Part shown: piece after piece, positions 27,397 through 37,534 of the stretch
Numbering within the stretch: position 1 is the first letter of the stretch
Layout: every line of letters starts with the position of its first letter
Source: Acidobacteriota bacterium
Lineage (GTDB): Bacteria; Acidobacteriota; Blastocatellia; Pyrinomonadales; Pyrinomonadaceae
Assembly (NCBI GenBank): GCA_016700175.1
Contig: CP065003.1
Coordinates: 124,001 to 188,000 of the forward strand
Reading direction: 5' to 3'
Length of the DNA stretch: 64,000 nucleotides
Made by a program: the position numbers and the translations under genes
Notes under the pieces: generated by a model
Database searches by the model: none
The model's input: only the letters and a program-made list of their open reading frames with translations
What the model was told of the DNA's origin: nothing

Positions 27397-28245
27397 CTAG
27401 TTGTTCTCCGGAAGCAGTTCGTAATTCCCCATCTCGCGGTTGTAAGCGTCGAGTTGTCCGACCGAGTCCGAGGTCGCGTCGAGCATCTGCTTTGTCATCG
27501 CGATCGAGTCCGACAACTGCTCGAAGTCCAGGAGCGAGAATTTCTCGGGCGTAGACATCGTCACGATCTCGTCGTTCAGGTAACCGAAGAAGTTCTCGAT
27601 CGACTGAAGCTGGCCTTCCACAAGTTTCACGCTTCTTTCCAGTTCGTCGAAAGATGCCAGCCTGCGCTTCAGGATCTCTACATTCGTCTGCTGGATGCGC
27701 TTGGTCTTTTCGTCCGCCGAATTCTCCGCGGCCCTGAACGCCTGCGAAAGCTGGTTATGGACCGCCTGGCGGTTGATCGACTTGAGGTGTTGTTTGCGCC
27801 GCCGGTATACGTCGAGGAGATCGACAAAATCCTCCCACCGGCGGTCGAGCGATTTCAGGTTGGTCGGCAATTGTCGAACGCCCGCGAATTTCTTGTAGTT
27901 ATCCTGGATCTTGTTCTTCTGCCAGCGGAGGTACTCGACAGCTTCGCGCTCGCGAGGGCTGAAACTCTTGATCAGTTTCTCGCGCTGCGCTATGTTCAGT
28001 GCCTTCAGTCGTTCGCGTTCACGGCTTTGGACAAGTTTTCTGTAAGAAGGAAGGTTCGGGACGACCAGCACGTAAGCGAACTCCGCGATGATCGCCACGA
28101 GCAAAGGTATGACGCTCCAGGTATAAGCGGCGGCCACAGCAAAACCGGCCAGTGCCCAAAAGTTCACCGGCTCGGTTAATGCTTCTTTAGCGTATGAGGT
28201 CTGGAATTTCTCCAGCTGCTGCTGGTACTTCGCGATATCTGCCAT
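27397..28245 (-). CDS. Membrane-hairpin coiled-coil protein, PspA partner
   Basis: 282 residues. Two close transmembrane helices at about 28-62 form a hairpin; the rest is long coiled coil ('RRWEDFVDLLDVYRRRKQHL', 'LASFDELERSVKLVEGQLQ'). It lies 70 bases after the PspA-like gene on the same strand and has no intervening terminator, so the two likely form an operon. A membrane anchor or sensor for PspA is a reasonable guess, but the family is not recognised. Confidence 0.75.
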   Translation of the reverse strand: MADIAKYQQQLEKFQTSYAKEALTEPVNFWALAGFAVAAAYTWSVIPLLVAIIAEFAYVLVVPNLPSYRKLVQSRERERLKALNIAQREKLIKSFSPREREAVEYLRWQKNKIQDNYKKFAGVRQLPTNLKSLDRRWEDFVDLLDVYRRRKQHLKSINRQAVHNQLSQAFRAAENSADEKTKRIQQTNVEILKRRLASFDELERSVKLVEGQLQSIENFFGYLNDEIVTMSTPEKFSLLDFEQLSDSIAMTKQMLDATSDSVGQLDAYNREMGNYELLPENN

Positions 28246-28315
28246 ATTTATTTGCGCCTTACGATGCGGGTTTCAAGGTTCGCGTTCTATAGGAACCCGC
28301 CGGCGGCACGAGATA

Positions 28316-29140
28316 TCAGTTCCCGCTTGTGTCTTTCAGCAGTTTCTCCGCTTCCGCGAGAAGTTCTTCCGTGGATTTCTCCCCGGCCCCTTCTTTTGCG
28401 GCCTCTGCCGGCTCACCCGACGCGGCGTCGCCCGACGATATCTGTTTCGTTTCCGGACCCGATCCTTCGCCCAGCAGACCAAGGTCCTTCTTGTAGGAGA
28501 GCAGCTTGTCCTGAAGCTGTATGTCCATCGCTTCGCGTTCGATATCCTGCATCTGGTTGTCGACCGAAGCCGCGCCCAGCTGAAGTTTCGCCTCCGCCGC
28601 GGCGACTCGGCGGTCGATCTTCTCACGCATCTCGTTGAAGGTCGATGCGTCGTCGCCGATGTCGAACGACTCCATCGTCTGAGCAAGCTGTTCCTGAAGC
28701 TTCGCCTGCTTCGAGGCGCTTATAAGCTGCATCGCCTCGGCGGTGCGCTGCTTCATGTTGAGAACGTAATTGTCCCTGGCCTTGAGCGCCTGCTTCGAGG
28801 CGTTCTCCGCATACTCCAGTTGCGCGCCGGTCTTCTCGAGGTCTACCTGCGCCTGCTGAAGCTGTCCGATGTAAGCGGTCGCAATGTCATCCCGCCCCAT
28901 CTTTACCGCCGCACGGATCTTGGAATCGAGTTCGACCACCTGGCCCTCAAGCCGCTCCCTGTTCTTCTGGAGAAGCCTCTCGGTCGCCATCACCTGCGCT
29001 ACCGAGTTGTTGAGCTCGGGTACGCGGTCCCGCATGTCTCGAACGGTCTGCTGCAGAACCATCTCGGGATTCTCTATCTTGTCCAGCGCCGCCCCGGTTC
29101 CCGCCCTGAACATTCTCTTGATTCTCTGCCACAGTCCCAT
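28316..29140 (-). CDS. pspA: PspA/IM30 (Vipp1) family protein
   Basis: 274 residues. Membrane-remodelling ESCRT-III-like protein: N-terminal amphipathic helix 'MGLWQRIKRMFRAGTGAAL', then long coiled-coil helices ('PEMVLQQTVRDMRDRV', 'DIATAYIGQLQQAQVDLEKT') typical of PspA/Vipp1. The C-terminal 60 residues are a disordered acidic Ser/Glu tail. It should bind stressed inner membrane and assemble into rings or rods. No pspF or pspBC genes adjoin; instead a two-TM coiled-coil protein follows in the operon. Confidence 0.9.
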   Translation of the reverse strand: MGLWQRIKRMFRAGTGAALDKIENPEMVLQQTVRDMRDRVPELNNSVAQVMATERLLQKNRERLEGQVVELDSKIRAAVKMGRDDIATAYIGQLQQAQVDLEKTGAQLEYAENASKQALKARDNYVLNMKQRTAEAMQLISASKQAKLQEQLAQTMESFDIGDDASTFNEMREKIDRRVAAAEAKLQLGAASVDNQMQDIEREAMDIQLQDKLLSYKKDLGLLGEGSGPETKQISSGDAASGEPAEAAKEGAGEKSTEELLAEAEKLLKDTSGN

Positions 29141-29548
29141 TTTTAAGCCGTCGCTCCTAAATTTCTATAGAAAAAGAACTTATTTTCAGGTTCCTTACGA
29201 TTGAAGACTCCGAAAGTTGCAATCGTCGGGTAGTATATCAAGAAAGTATCCGCGTGAATAGTGACTGAAAATCAGCTCTCCCATGCTACCCGCTAGCGAA
29301 GGTGCTCGCATCACAAATGTAAATCCGCGGATCCGGCGGTTCCTGCAAGCGTTTCGGAAGCAGCACGTTCAAGCGCCGTCCAAGAGACTGCACCTGTGAA
29401 TTTTCTGTGCGGAATCGGACCCGATCTAAAACTGGCGGCCGCACTACGACAGGCCTTTGACCGGGCGGAGACGAACCCAAGGACCGGTCGATCGCCGAAG
29501 CGCTTTCAATACGAAGAAGAATGCGGAGCCTGGAAAGGTATCAAACAC
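29141..29548. other. Divergent spacer upstream of the alpha-2-macroglobulin gene
   Basis: 408 bases between the divergent pspA-like and alpha-2-macroglobulin genes. An in-frame extension of the latter upstream to 29396 has no ribosome site and no signal-peptide logic, so the start was put at 29549. The first 130 bases are AT-rich and probably hold both promoters. No other feature recognised. Confidence 0.5.
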
Positions 29549-32500
29549 ATGAAACAGACAATTTCCTCGCTAATCATCATCGCGATTTACACAAGCCTCA
29601 TAGCGCCGATAGCACAAACGGCGAATGCGCAAACGCTTATGCAGACACGTGATACGCAGCAGAAAGACCTGCAGCAGGGATTGAAGTTCAGTCTCAGTGA
29701 AGGATCCGATCAGGGCGGGTCAACCGATCCGAGGCCGCCGGCGGACACTTCGCCGCTTGACGAGTCGGCAACGTCGCAGCTGTTGGGCAGAATGCCCGAT
29801 CTCAAGACCGAGGACTCGGACAAGAAGGACTTTGCGAAACGCGCGGGAAGCCTTCCTGCTCCCAAGACAGGCAACCGGATTCCTGTCAAGTTTCCTGCCG
29901 ATGATCAACGCGATCCGAACGCGACTTCGAGCGATCGTTCGCTTCAGGTCCTTCGGTATTCGCCCGAAGGAGAGGTCTCACTGGCGCCGGACCTGAGCGT
30001 CACGTTCTCCGAACCGATGGTCGCCGTTACGGGGCAGCAAGAGGCGTCGCGAACCGTGCCCGTAAGAATGGAACCCGCTTCCGACGGCAAATGGCGATGG
30101 CTGGGCACGAAGACGCTCATGTTCGACACGGACAAGCGGTTTCCGATGGCGACGGTGTTCAAATTGACGGTCCCCGCGGGTACGAAATCGGCGACGGGTC
30201 AGACGCTTGAGAAGGACGTTTCGTGGACCTTCACGACGCCGCCCCCAAAGATCGAACAGCATTTTCCCGGGAACGGCTCGATAAACACACGCGACGAGAT
30301 CATGTTCCTGAGGTTCGACCAGGCGATCGACCAGCAGGCAATGCTGGAATCGATAACCGTCACGGGTGCCGGGAATCGGCTCCCGATCAGGTTGGCGACC
30401 GAATCGGAGATCAACAGCTCGAGGATCAAGTACTACAAGGACCAGTCGCAGCCCGGCAGGTGGGTCGCATTCAAGGCTCTAAATTCGGAAGGCGGCACGG
30501 GGAACGCTCTGCCCGCCGATTCCGCGATAACGGTCACGGTCAACAAGGGCGCGCCTTCCGCGGAAGGTCCGCTTACAACGAAAGAAGCGCAGTCATTCGG
30601 ATTCCGGACCTACGGTGCATTCAAGTTCGTCGAAGCCCGGTGCGGCTATAGCGGGAACACCGAATGCTCGCCTTTCGAAATGTGGTATGTCAGGTTCACG
30701 AACGGCATCGACAGCTCGTCCTTCGAACAGTCGAAGGTCAAAGTCGAGCCGGCCGTCGAAGGCTTGAATATTTATCCGAGCGGCAACGCGATCTATTTCC
30801 AGGGCGTGAAAAAAGGCCGCACGACCTACACGATAACGATCGACAGTTCGCTGAAGGACGTTTACGGCCAGTCGCTCACGGGCGGCGCGACCGCGAAGAT
30901 CAAGGTCGGTTCCGCTCCTCCAAATCTGTACGCGCAGGGCGGATTCATGACCGTTCTCGACCCTGCAGGAAAGAAACCGTACTTCTCGATCTTCACGATC
31001 AACCACAAAGAAGTCCGGATGAAGGTCTACAAGGTCGGACCCGAAGACTGGCACAAGTATCAGCAGCACGTCCGCTATCTCGATTACGACGACGGAACAA
31101 AGGCGCCTATGCCCGGAACGTTGCTGCGTAACGAAACGGTCGGGATCGAGAGCGTCGCCGACGAGCTGACGGAGACCAGGATCGACCTGAGCAGATATCT
31201 TTCGAACGGCTACGGAAACCTCTTGCTTTTCATCGAGCCGACGGTACGAAAGGACAAGTACGATCGAAGCCGCGTCGTGACGTGGCTGCAGTCGACGAGC
31301 ATAGGGCTCGACGCGTTCGTCGATTCGGACGAGCTGGTCGGCTTTGCAACCGAACTCGGAACAGGCAAGCCAATGGCCGGCGTCGATCTGAGAATCTATC
31401 CGAACGGCGGCACCGTCAGCAGCAAAGGCGGTTCCGATGCAGACGAGAGCTATGCTGCGTGGCTCTGGAACTGGATCACGAGCTGGGGTACTGCCGCGCC
31501 CGGCGAGATCGAGTCGTTCGGCCCCTCGGGTGAGGTGATAGAGATCGATCCGGTTGAGAAGGCGCAGACGAACACGACGCCGGCGAACGGCGTGCTCAGG
31601 CTTCCGCTGCCCGCGAAGGCCGCGGGCGAACCGAACCTCCTGATCGCGAAGAAGGGGAACGACGTCGCGTTCCTGCCTGAGAACTCGGACTACTTCTGGC
31701 GAAATACCGGCAGCTGGCACGTGAATCCGCAGAACGATTACCTGCGCTGGTTCGTCTTCGACGACCGCAAAATGTACAAGCCGCAGGAAGAGGTCTCGGT
31801 CAAAGGTTATATAAGGAAAGTGACCGGCGGCGAGCTCGGCGACGTGCAGGCGCTCGGCGATGCCGCGAGCGGCATCACGTTTTCGGTTAAGGATCCGCGT
31901 AACAACGAGATCGCGAAGGGAACCGCGAATCTAAACGCTTTCGGCGCGTTCGATCTGAAGTTCAAGCTCCCTGACAACGCCAACCTGGGATACGCCCGGG
32001 TCGATCTTTCCACTCAGACGAATCTTGCCGGCGGAAGCTACAATCACCAGTTCCAGATCCAGGAATTCCGAAGGCCCGAGTTCGAGGTCACTTCGAAGGT
32101 CGTGACCGAAGCCCCGCATTTCGTAGGCGGCCACGCAAACGTCGAGGTCGAGGCGAAGTACTATTCCGGGGGCGGGCTCGCGCAGGCAGACGTCAACTGG
32201 ACCGTGCAAGCGAATCCAACCAACTACACTCCTCCGAACCGCGGGGATTTCATTTTCGGACGCTGGATACCGTGGTGGATAGGCGGGCGCGAATACTACG
32301 GCGGAGGAACTACCCAGAGCTTTCAGGGCAAAACGGACGCCGCCGGTAAGCACAACCTGCGGATCGACTTCGAGTCCGTCAAACCGCCCAGGCCCTACCA
32401 GATCACCGCTTCTTCTTCTGTCCAGGACGTGAACCGGCAGACCTGGTCCTCGACCGCGAATCTGCTCGTTCATCCGGCCGATCTCTATGTGGGAATAAAG

Positions 32501-35500
32501 TCCCAACGGAACTTCGTCCAGAAGGGCGAGGACATCAAGATCGAGTCGATAGTCTCGGATCTGGACGGAAATCTCGTCTCGGGCCGGGAGGTCGAGATCA
32601 AGGCGCTCTTGCGCTCGTGGGTCTTTGACAAGGGCAAGTGGGAAGAGAAGGTCGTCGACGAACAGTACTGCACCGTCACTTCCGCCGCGGAGGCGCAGAT
32701 GTGCCGCTTTCCCGCAAAGCAGGGCGGCGTTTACACGATCACCGCTCTCGTTATGGACGACCGCGAACGGTTCAACGAATCGGAGATGACGGTCTGGGTC
32801 GCGGGCGGCAAGACGCCTCCGAACCGGAGCGTCGAGCAGGAGCGCGTCGAGATCATCCCGAGCGGGAAGGAATTCAAACCCGGCGAAACTGCCGAGATCC
32901 TCGTGATCGCTCCGTTCACACCCGCCGAAGGAATTCTTACTCTCAGGCGCGAGGGTGTCGTGAAGGCGGAGAGGTTCACGATGACCGATTCATCCGTCAC
33001 GCTCAAGATCCCGATCGAAGAGGCGTACCTGCCCAATATCTACGCGCAAGTCGACATCGTCGGTGCGGCCGAACGCACGAACGACGACGGCGAGGTGAAC
33101 AAGGACCTTGCGAAGCGACCCGCGTTCGCTTCGGGATCTATCAACCTTCCGGTCTCGATCGCATCCCGCGAGCTGACCGTCGAGGCGAAGCCGAAGGACA
33201 CGACGCTTGTGCCCGGAGGCGAGACGACGGTCGATGTGGCAGTTAAGGACTTCCAGGGCGAGCCTGTCGCGAACAGCGAGGTCGCGCTTGTCGTCGTTGA
33301 TGAAAGCGTGCTCGCTCTGTCGGCATACAATCTGGCTAATCCTGTCAGCGTTTTCTATTCGCAGAGAAGCGCGGGAGTCAGCGATTTCCATTCGCGGGCC
33401 GACGTGCTCCTTTCGAATCCGAAGGACGTCGCGCCTCCGCCTCCTCCGCCATCGCCTTCTGCTGTTGGACAGGTATCCGAGCTTGCTGCCTTGGAACCAG
33501 GTGTTGCAGCAAAACGGCAACGGGCCGACATAACGATGGATGGCCTCGAAATGGACGACGCAAAGGCGGCTGGGATGAATGAAGATGGATCGCCGATCAC
33601 TCTCCGCAAGAACTTCGACGCACTCGCCGTCTTCGCGCCTTCCGTCAGGACCGACTCGTACGGAAACGCGACCGTGAAGGTCAAACTTCCCGACAACCTG
33701 ACCCGCTACCGCGTGATGGCCGTTTCGGTAGACAACGCGAAGCGGTTCGGAAAGACGGAATCGGCGATCACGGCAAGGCAGCCCCTGATGATCAGGCCCT
33801 CGGCTCCGAGGTTCATGAACTTCGGCGACAAGATCGAGCTGCCCGTTGTAGTCCAGAACCAGACCGACAAGGACATGACCGTCAACGTAGCGGTGAGAGC
33901 GGCGAACGCCACGCTTACCGCGGGCGGCGGACGAAGGGTCCTGGTCCGGGCGAACGATCGCGAAGAGGTCCGGTTCCCCGTCTCCGCCGACATGGCGGGA
34001 ACGGCGAGATTCCAGATCGCGGGATCGTCCGGTGATTACTCTGACGCGGCGGAGATAAGCCTGGCTGTCTGGACTCCGGCGACGACCGAGGCTTTCGCGA
34101 CCTACGGAACGACGGATAAGGACGAGCCGATCATCCAGCCCATACAGGCTCCAGGCGACGTCTATTCTCAGTTCGGCGGCCTGGAGGTCACGACCTCGTC
34201 GACACAGCTCCAGGAACTGACCGATGCGTTCATTTACCTCTACAGGTACAGATTCGAATGCACCGAACAGGTCGCTTCGAGAATGATCTCGATCGCCGCT
34301 CTACGGGACGTGCTGAAAGCGTTCAAGGCGGAAGAAATGCCGTCGGATGCCGATATACGGGCGCGATTCGCGGCCGATATGAAGATCCTTCAGTCGAGGC
34401 AGAACTCCGACGGCTACTTCGGGCTCTGGAGGCGCGACGGCGAGCGGTACAAGTATCCGTTCGTGACCGCGCACACGGCTCACGCCCTGATACTCGCGAA
34501 AGCGAAGGGCTACGAGGTCCCGCAGGAGATGCTCGACCGGGTGAAACCTTATCTCAAGGACATCGAGAAGCATTACCCGAGCTACTACCCGCAGACGGTG
34601 CGGTGGACGATCTCGTCCTACGCTCTCTACGTGCGGAACCTTATGGGCGACAACGACGCGGGCAAGGCGAAGAAACTCCTCGCCGAAGCCACGATCGAGA
34701 AGATGCCCTTCGAGGCGCTCGGTTGGCTGATGCCCGTCCTGATCGACGGCAAGAACTCCGACGAAGAAGTGCTGGCTATCAAGCGCTTCCTCCTGAACCG
34801 CACCACGGAAACCGCGGCGACGGCCCAGTTCAACACGGACTACGGCGACGACGCGTGGCTGATAATGCACTCGAACCGAAGGGCGGACGGAGTTCTTCTC
34901 GAGGCGATGCTGAAGGCCGAAGCGGCCGAGAAGGGAACCAAGACCGGTCAGAGCGCCGGCGACCTGATCCCGAAGCTCGTCCGCGGCCTTCTCGATCACC
35001 GCAAGAAGGGCCGCTGGTCGAACACGCAGGAGAACGTCTTTATACTTCTCGGCCTGGACAAGTATTTCCAGGCTTACGAGAAAGTGACTCCGGACTTCGT
35101 GACCCGAGTTTGGCTCGGAAACGCGTACGCCGGCGAACAGGTGTTCAAGGGACGCTCGGTCGATTTCAATCAGCTGGAGATCCCCATGAGCTACCTGATC
35201 GATCAGGGAGGCGCGGCGAACCTTATCCTCGACAAGAACGGTCCCGGAAGGCTCTACTACCGGATCGGCATGAAGTACGCGCCGAAGGACCTTCGGCTCA
35301 AGCCCGCCGATTACGGATTCACGGTCCTGAGGACCTACGAAGCGGTAGACAAGCCCGAAGACGTGACGCAGGGAGCCGACGGCGGATGGATCATCAAGGC
35401 GGGTGCCCGCGTGCGGGTGAAGCTGACGATGGTCGCGCAGGCGAGGCGGTATCACGTCGCGCTGGTCGATCCGCTTCCGGCGGGTCTCGAGATCCTGAAC

Positions 35501-35809
35501 CCGGACCTCGCGGTCACAGAGTTCGTGCCGAACGATCAGAACGGAAACACGCCGGTGATCGAGTACGGAAGCCGCAGCTACGGCGGTGGCTACTACTACT
35601 GGCGTTCGCGCTGGTTCGAGCACCAGAACTTCCGCGACGAGCGTGCCGAGGCGTTCGCGTCGCTGGTCTGGGGAGGCGTCTACAACTACACGTATGTCGC
35701 CCGGGCGACGACACCTGGTGAGTTCGTTGTGCCGCCCGCCAAGGCCGAGGAGATGTACCATCCTGAGACCTTCGGAAGGACCGGGACGGACATCGTTCAC
35801 GTGAAATAG
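29549..35809 (+). CDS. Bacterial alpha-2-macroglobulin (MG2/thioester family)
   Basis: 2086 residues, similar to YfhM-type bacterial alpha-2-macroglobulins that trap proteases in the periplasm. A signal peptide ends near residue 27 (TANA/QT); there is no lipobox cysteine, so it is soluble rather than a lipoprotein. Many MG beta-sandwich domains follow. A Pro-rich stretch sits near residues 1290-1305. The A2M motif 'LPDNLTRYRVMAV' is near residue 1380. The thioester motif C-T-E-Q is intact (C1571, codon at 34259-34261). It is followed by the alpha-alpha toroid domain and a C-terminal beta domain ending at 35809. Start 29549 is preceded by GGAAAGG. No PBP1C gene lies beside it, unlike the E. 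coli locus. Confidence 0.92.
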   Translation: MKQTISSLIIIAIYTSLIAPIAQTANAQTLMQTRDTQQKDLQQGLKFSLSEGSDQGGSTDPRPPADTSPLDESATSQLLGRMPDLKTEDSDKKDFAKRAGSLPAPKTGNRIPVKFPADDQRDPNATSSDRSLQVLRYSPEGEVSLAPDLSVTFSEPMVAVTGQQEASRTVPVRMEPASDGKWRWLGTKTLMFDTDKRFPMATVFKLTVPAGTKSATGQTLEKDVSWTFTTPPPKIEQHFPGNGSINTRDEIMFLRFDQAIDQQAMLESITVTGAGNRLPIRLATESEINSSRIKYYKDQSQPGRWVAFKALNSEGGTGNALPADSAITVTVNKGAPSAEGPLTTKEAQSFGFRTYGAFKFVEARCGYSGNTECSPFEMWYVRFTNGIDSSSFEQSKVKVEPAVEGLNIYPSGNAIYFQGVKKGRTTYTITIDSSLKDVYGQSLTGGATAKIKVGSAPPNLYAQGGFMTVLDPAGKKPYFSIFTINHKEVRMKVYKVGPEDWHKYQQHVRYLDYDDGTKAPMPGTLLRNETVGIESVADELTETRIDLSRYLSNGYGNLLLFIEPTVRKDKYDRSRVVTWLQSTSIGLDAFVDSDELVGFATELGTGKPMAGVDLRIYPNGGTVSSKGGSDADESYAAWLWNWITSWGTAAPGEIESFGPSGEVIEIDPVEKAQTNTTPANGVLRLPLPAKAAGEPNLLIAKKGNDVAFLPENSDYFWRNTGSWHVNPQNDYLRWFVFDDRKMYKPQEEVSVKGYIRKVTGGELGDVQALGDAASGITFSVKDPRNNEIAKGTANLNAFGAFDLKFKLPDNANLGYARVDLSTQTNLAGGSYNHQFQIQEFRRPEFEVTSKVVTEAPHFVGGHANVEVEAKYYSGGGLAQADVNWTVQANPTNYTPPNRGDFIFGRWIPWWIGGREYYGGGTTQSFQGKTDAAGKHNLRIDFESVKPPRPYQITASSSVQDVNRQTWSSTANLLVHPADLYVGIKSQRNFVQKGEDIKIESIVSDLDGNLVSGREVEIKALLRSWVFDKGKWEEKVVDEQYCTVTSAAEAQMCRFPAKQGGVYTITALVMDDRERFNESEMTVWVAGGKTPPNRSVEQERVEIIPSGKEFKPGETAEILVIAPFTPAEGILTLRREGVVKAERFTMTDSSVTLKIPIEEAYLPNIYAQVDIVGAAERTNDDGEVNKDLAKRPAFASGSINLPVSIASRELTVEAKPKDTTLVPGGETTVDVAVKDFQGEPVANSEVALVVVDESVLALSAYNLANPVSVFYSQRSAGVSDFHSRADVLLSNPKDVAPPPPPPSPSAVGQVSELAALEPGVAAKRQRADITMDGLEMDDAKAAGMNEDGSPITLRKNFDALAVFAPSVRTDSYGNATVKVKLPDNLTRYRVMAVSVDNAKRFGKTESAITARQPLMIRPSAPRFMNFGDKIELPVVVQNQTDKDMTVNVAVRAANATLTAGGGRRVLVRANDREEVRFPVSADMAGTARFQIAGSSGDYSDAAEISLAVWTPATTEAFATYGTTDKDEPIIQPIQAPGDVYSQFGGLEVTTSSTQLQELTDAFIYLYRYRFECTEQVASRMISIAALRDVLKAFKAEEMPSDADIRARFAADMKILQSRQNSDGYFGLWRRDGERYKYPFVTAHTAHALILAKAKGYEVPQEMLDRVKPYLKDIEKHYPSYYPQTVRWTISSYALYVRNLMGDNDAGKAKKLLAEATIEKMPFEALGWLMPVLIDGKNSDEEVLAIKRFLLNRTTETAATAQFNTDYGDDAWLIMHSNRRADGVLLEAMLKAEAAEKGTKTGQSAGDLIPKLVRGLLDHRKKGRWSNTQENVFILLGLDKYFQAYEKVTPDFVTRVWLGNAYAGEQVFKGRSVDFNQLEIPMSYLIDQGGAANLILDKNGPGRLYYRIGMKYAPKDLRLKPADYGFTVLRTYEAVDKPEDVTQGADGGWIIKAGARVRVKLTMVAQARRYHVALVDPLPAGLEILNPDLAVTEFVPNDQNGNTPVIEYGSRSYGGGYYYWRSRWFEHQNFRDERAEAFASLVWGGVYNYTYVARATTPGEFVVPPAKAEEMYHPETFGRTGTDIVHVK

Positions 35810-35832
35810 TTCGAGGCCATCCTTGAACTCCG

Positions 35833-35861
35833 GGGAGCCGTTCGCGGCTCCCTTTCTTTTT
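35833..35861 (+). terminator. Terminator of the alpha-2-macroglobulin gene
   Basis: Perfect GGGAGCCG/CGGCTCCC stem, TTCG loop, TTTCTTTTT tail. Confidence 0.88.
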
Positions 35862-35928
35862 CGGATCGATCGAGGTTACGATTCGGGTGCGGGCGGAGAA
35901 AGGAAATCAAGCTGCAAGGAAAGAGAGA

Positions 35929-37494
35929 ATGAGAAACAAATCAACGTCTGTGTTACTCCTGATCGGGATGATCGCCTTCGCGGCCGTATCTTCGGCATCC
36001 GGACAGTATGAAGAGCAATGGAAACGGGTCCGAAACGGAAAGATCCCTGACGAAGCGGTTTCGGCAGGAGGGCGTCTGGATGGGACTCCCATATTCATCT
36101 GCAGGACCTCATACGGAGGAAATCGGGTCGCGGGGCGCGTTCTGGACGGGAAGTGCTACTTTGCCGATGGCAGAAGGGAGCGGTCCCAGTCGAACTTTGA
36201 GGTCCTCACGGACACGACGAAAGAATTTCGCTGGGAGCGGACCCGAAGTCTGGATTACGCAGTGGCGGTCGATGACGAGAGATTCTTGTGCAGGATCCCG
36301 GCCAATGACGAGGCCTTCGTCGGATTTCTGAAGGACGATCGCTGTTACTATGCGGCCGGCGGTGGAGGAGAATCCTCCCGCGAATATGAAGTTCTAACGG
36401 GACGCGAGATGAGCGCGGACCTGATCAGGGCTTCCGAGATCGGGAACCTGGATCTCCTGAGGGCCGCGATCCGCGCCGGACAGCTGATCGACAAGCGTAA
36501 CAGCATCGGCAGGACCGCGCTGATGATCGCCGCCGAAAAGGGTCACGAGGCGCTGGTGAACGAGCTGATCTATCACAGAGCGTCGGTCGATGCCCGCGAC
36601 GATGCCGGTAACACGGCATTGATACTCGCTTCGAAGGAAGGAAAGGACTCGGTCGTGCAGCGGCTTCTGCGAGAAGGAGCCGATGCCGCGATCGCGAACG
36701 ACGAAGGCGATACAGCACTCGTCACCGCCGCCGCGAACGGCCGCGAAAAGGTCCTGCGCGAACTGATGCGCGACGAGAGCTTTTCCGGCATCGAGAGCGA
36801 CGAAAGCCGAAGGGCGTTCCTGAAGGCCGCCGCGAACGGCCGCGAGAAGTCCCTTGAGGTTTTTGTCGAAGCCGGTATCGATGTGAACACCTCCGATCCC
36901 TTTACCGGCCGCACGGCGCTGATGGAAGCGTCGGCAGGAAAACACGGAGACGCGATCGAGTATCTCCTTGAACGGAATGCCAGCCTGCGGGGCGTCGACA
37001 GCGACGGCTTTTCTGCCTTCCAGCTTGCGGCGATGGCCGATTCCGACAAGGCGTTGAAGATATTTATGGAGGACACTTCAGCCGTAAGATCTTCCGATCC
37101 GGAAGCGGAAAAAGGACTCCGGGCCGCGGCGAGGTTCGGGAAGAAAGACTCGCTGGGCTATCTGATCAAGCAGGGCGTGAACGTGAACAGCCGCGACGAC
37201 TTCAACGGATTCACGGCGCTTATGTGGGCAGCAGCCGAGGGCCGCGAGGATTCGACAGAAATGCTGATCAAGGCAGGTGCGGATCTGAACGTCCAGAACG
37301 ACCAGGGAGAAACGGCCTTAATGCTTGCCGCGGCAAACAGCAAGACGAATAGCTTGAAAGAACTGATAGCCGCAGGCGCAAAGCTCGATCTGAAAGACCG
37401 CCAGGGCAGAACGGCGCTCGACCTCGCGATCGAGAACGGTCACGACGACACCCGGAAGGAGCTTGAAAAAGCGGGAGCAGGACGGGTGCCGTAG
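35929..37494 (+). CDS. Secreted DM9-domain and ankyrin-repeat protein
   Basis: 521 residues from ATG 35929, with AAGGAAAG upstream. The signal peptide spans residues 1-25. Two DM9-like (DUF3421) modules follow. The first (about 30-94) has the family pattern of 'GKIPDEAVSAGG', 'PIFICRTSYGG' and 'GRVLDGKCYFADG'; the second (about 100-157) repeats it. DM9 proteins in animals are mannose-binding lectins. About ten ankyrin repeats run from residue 165 to the end ('GRTALMIAAEKGHEALVNELI'). The combination suggests a secreted protein that binds a glycan and a protein partner (inference). It lies between the macroglobulin and KpsF genes on the same strand. Confidence 0.8.
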   Translation: MRNKSTSVLLLIGMIAFAAVSSASGQYEEQWKRVRNGKIPDEAVSAGGRLDGTPIFICRTSYGGNRVAGRVLDGKCYFADGRRERSQSNFEVLTDTTKEFRWERTRSLDYAVAVDDERFLCRIPANDEAFVGFLKDDRCYYAAGGGGESSREYEVLTGREMSADLIRASEIGNLDLLRAAIRAGQLIDKRNSIGRTALMIAAEKGHEALVNELIYHRASVDARDDAGNTALILASKEGKDSVVQRLLREGADAAIANDEGDTALVTAAANGREKVLRELMRDESFSGIESDESRRAFLKAAANGREKSLEVFVEAGIDVNTSDPFTGRTALMEASAGKHGDAIEYLLERNASLRGVDSDGFSAFQLAAMADSDKALKIFMEDTSAVRSSDPEAEKGLRAAARFGKKDSLGYLIKQGVNVNSRDDFNGFTALMWAAAEGREDSTEMLIKAGADLNVQNDQGETALMLAAANSKTNSLKELIAAGAKLDLKDRQGRTALDLAIENGHDDTRKELEKAGAGRVP

Positions 37495-37534
37495 CGCTTG
37501 CTATTTGGCCCGGCGGCAAGCAAACTTTCGTCAA

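Noticed and set aside
34301..35800. 499-codon minus-strand frame, and a 487-codon plus-strand frame at 34258
   Set aside because: Both shadow the alpha-2-macroglobulin gene; low-complexity Arg/Gly/Val-rich products with no motif.
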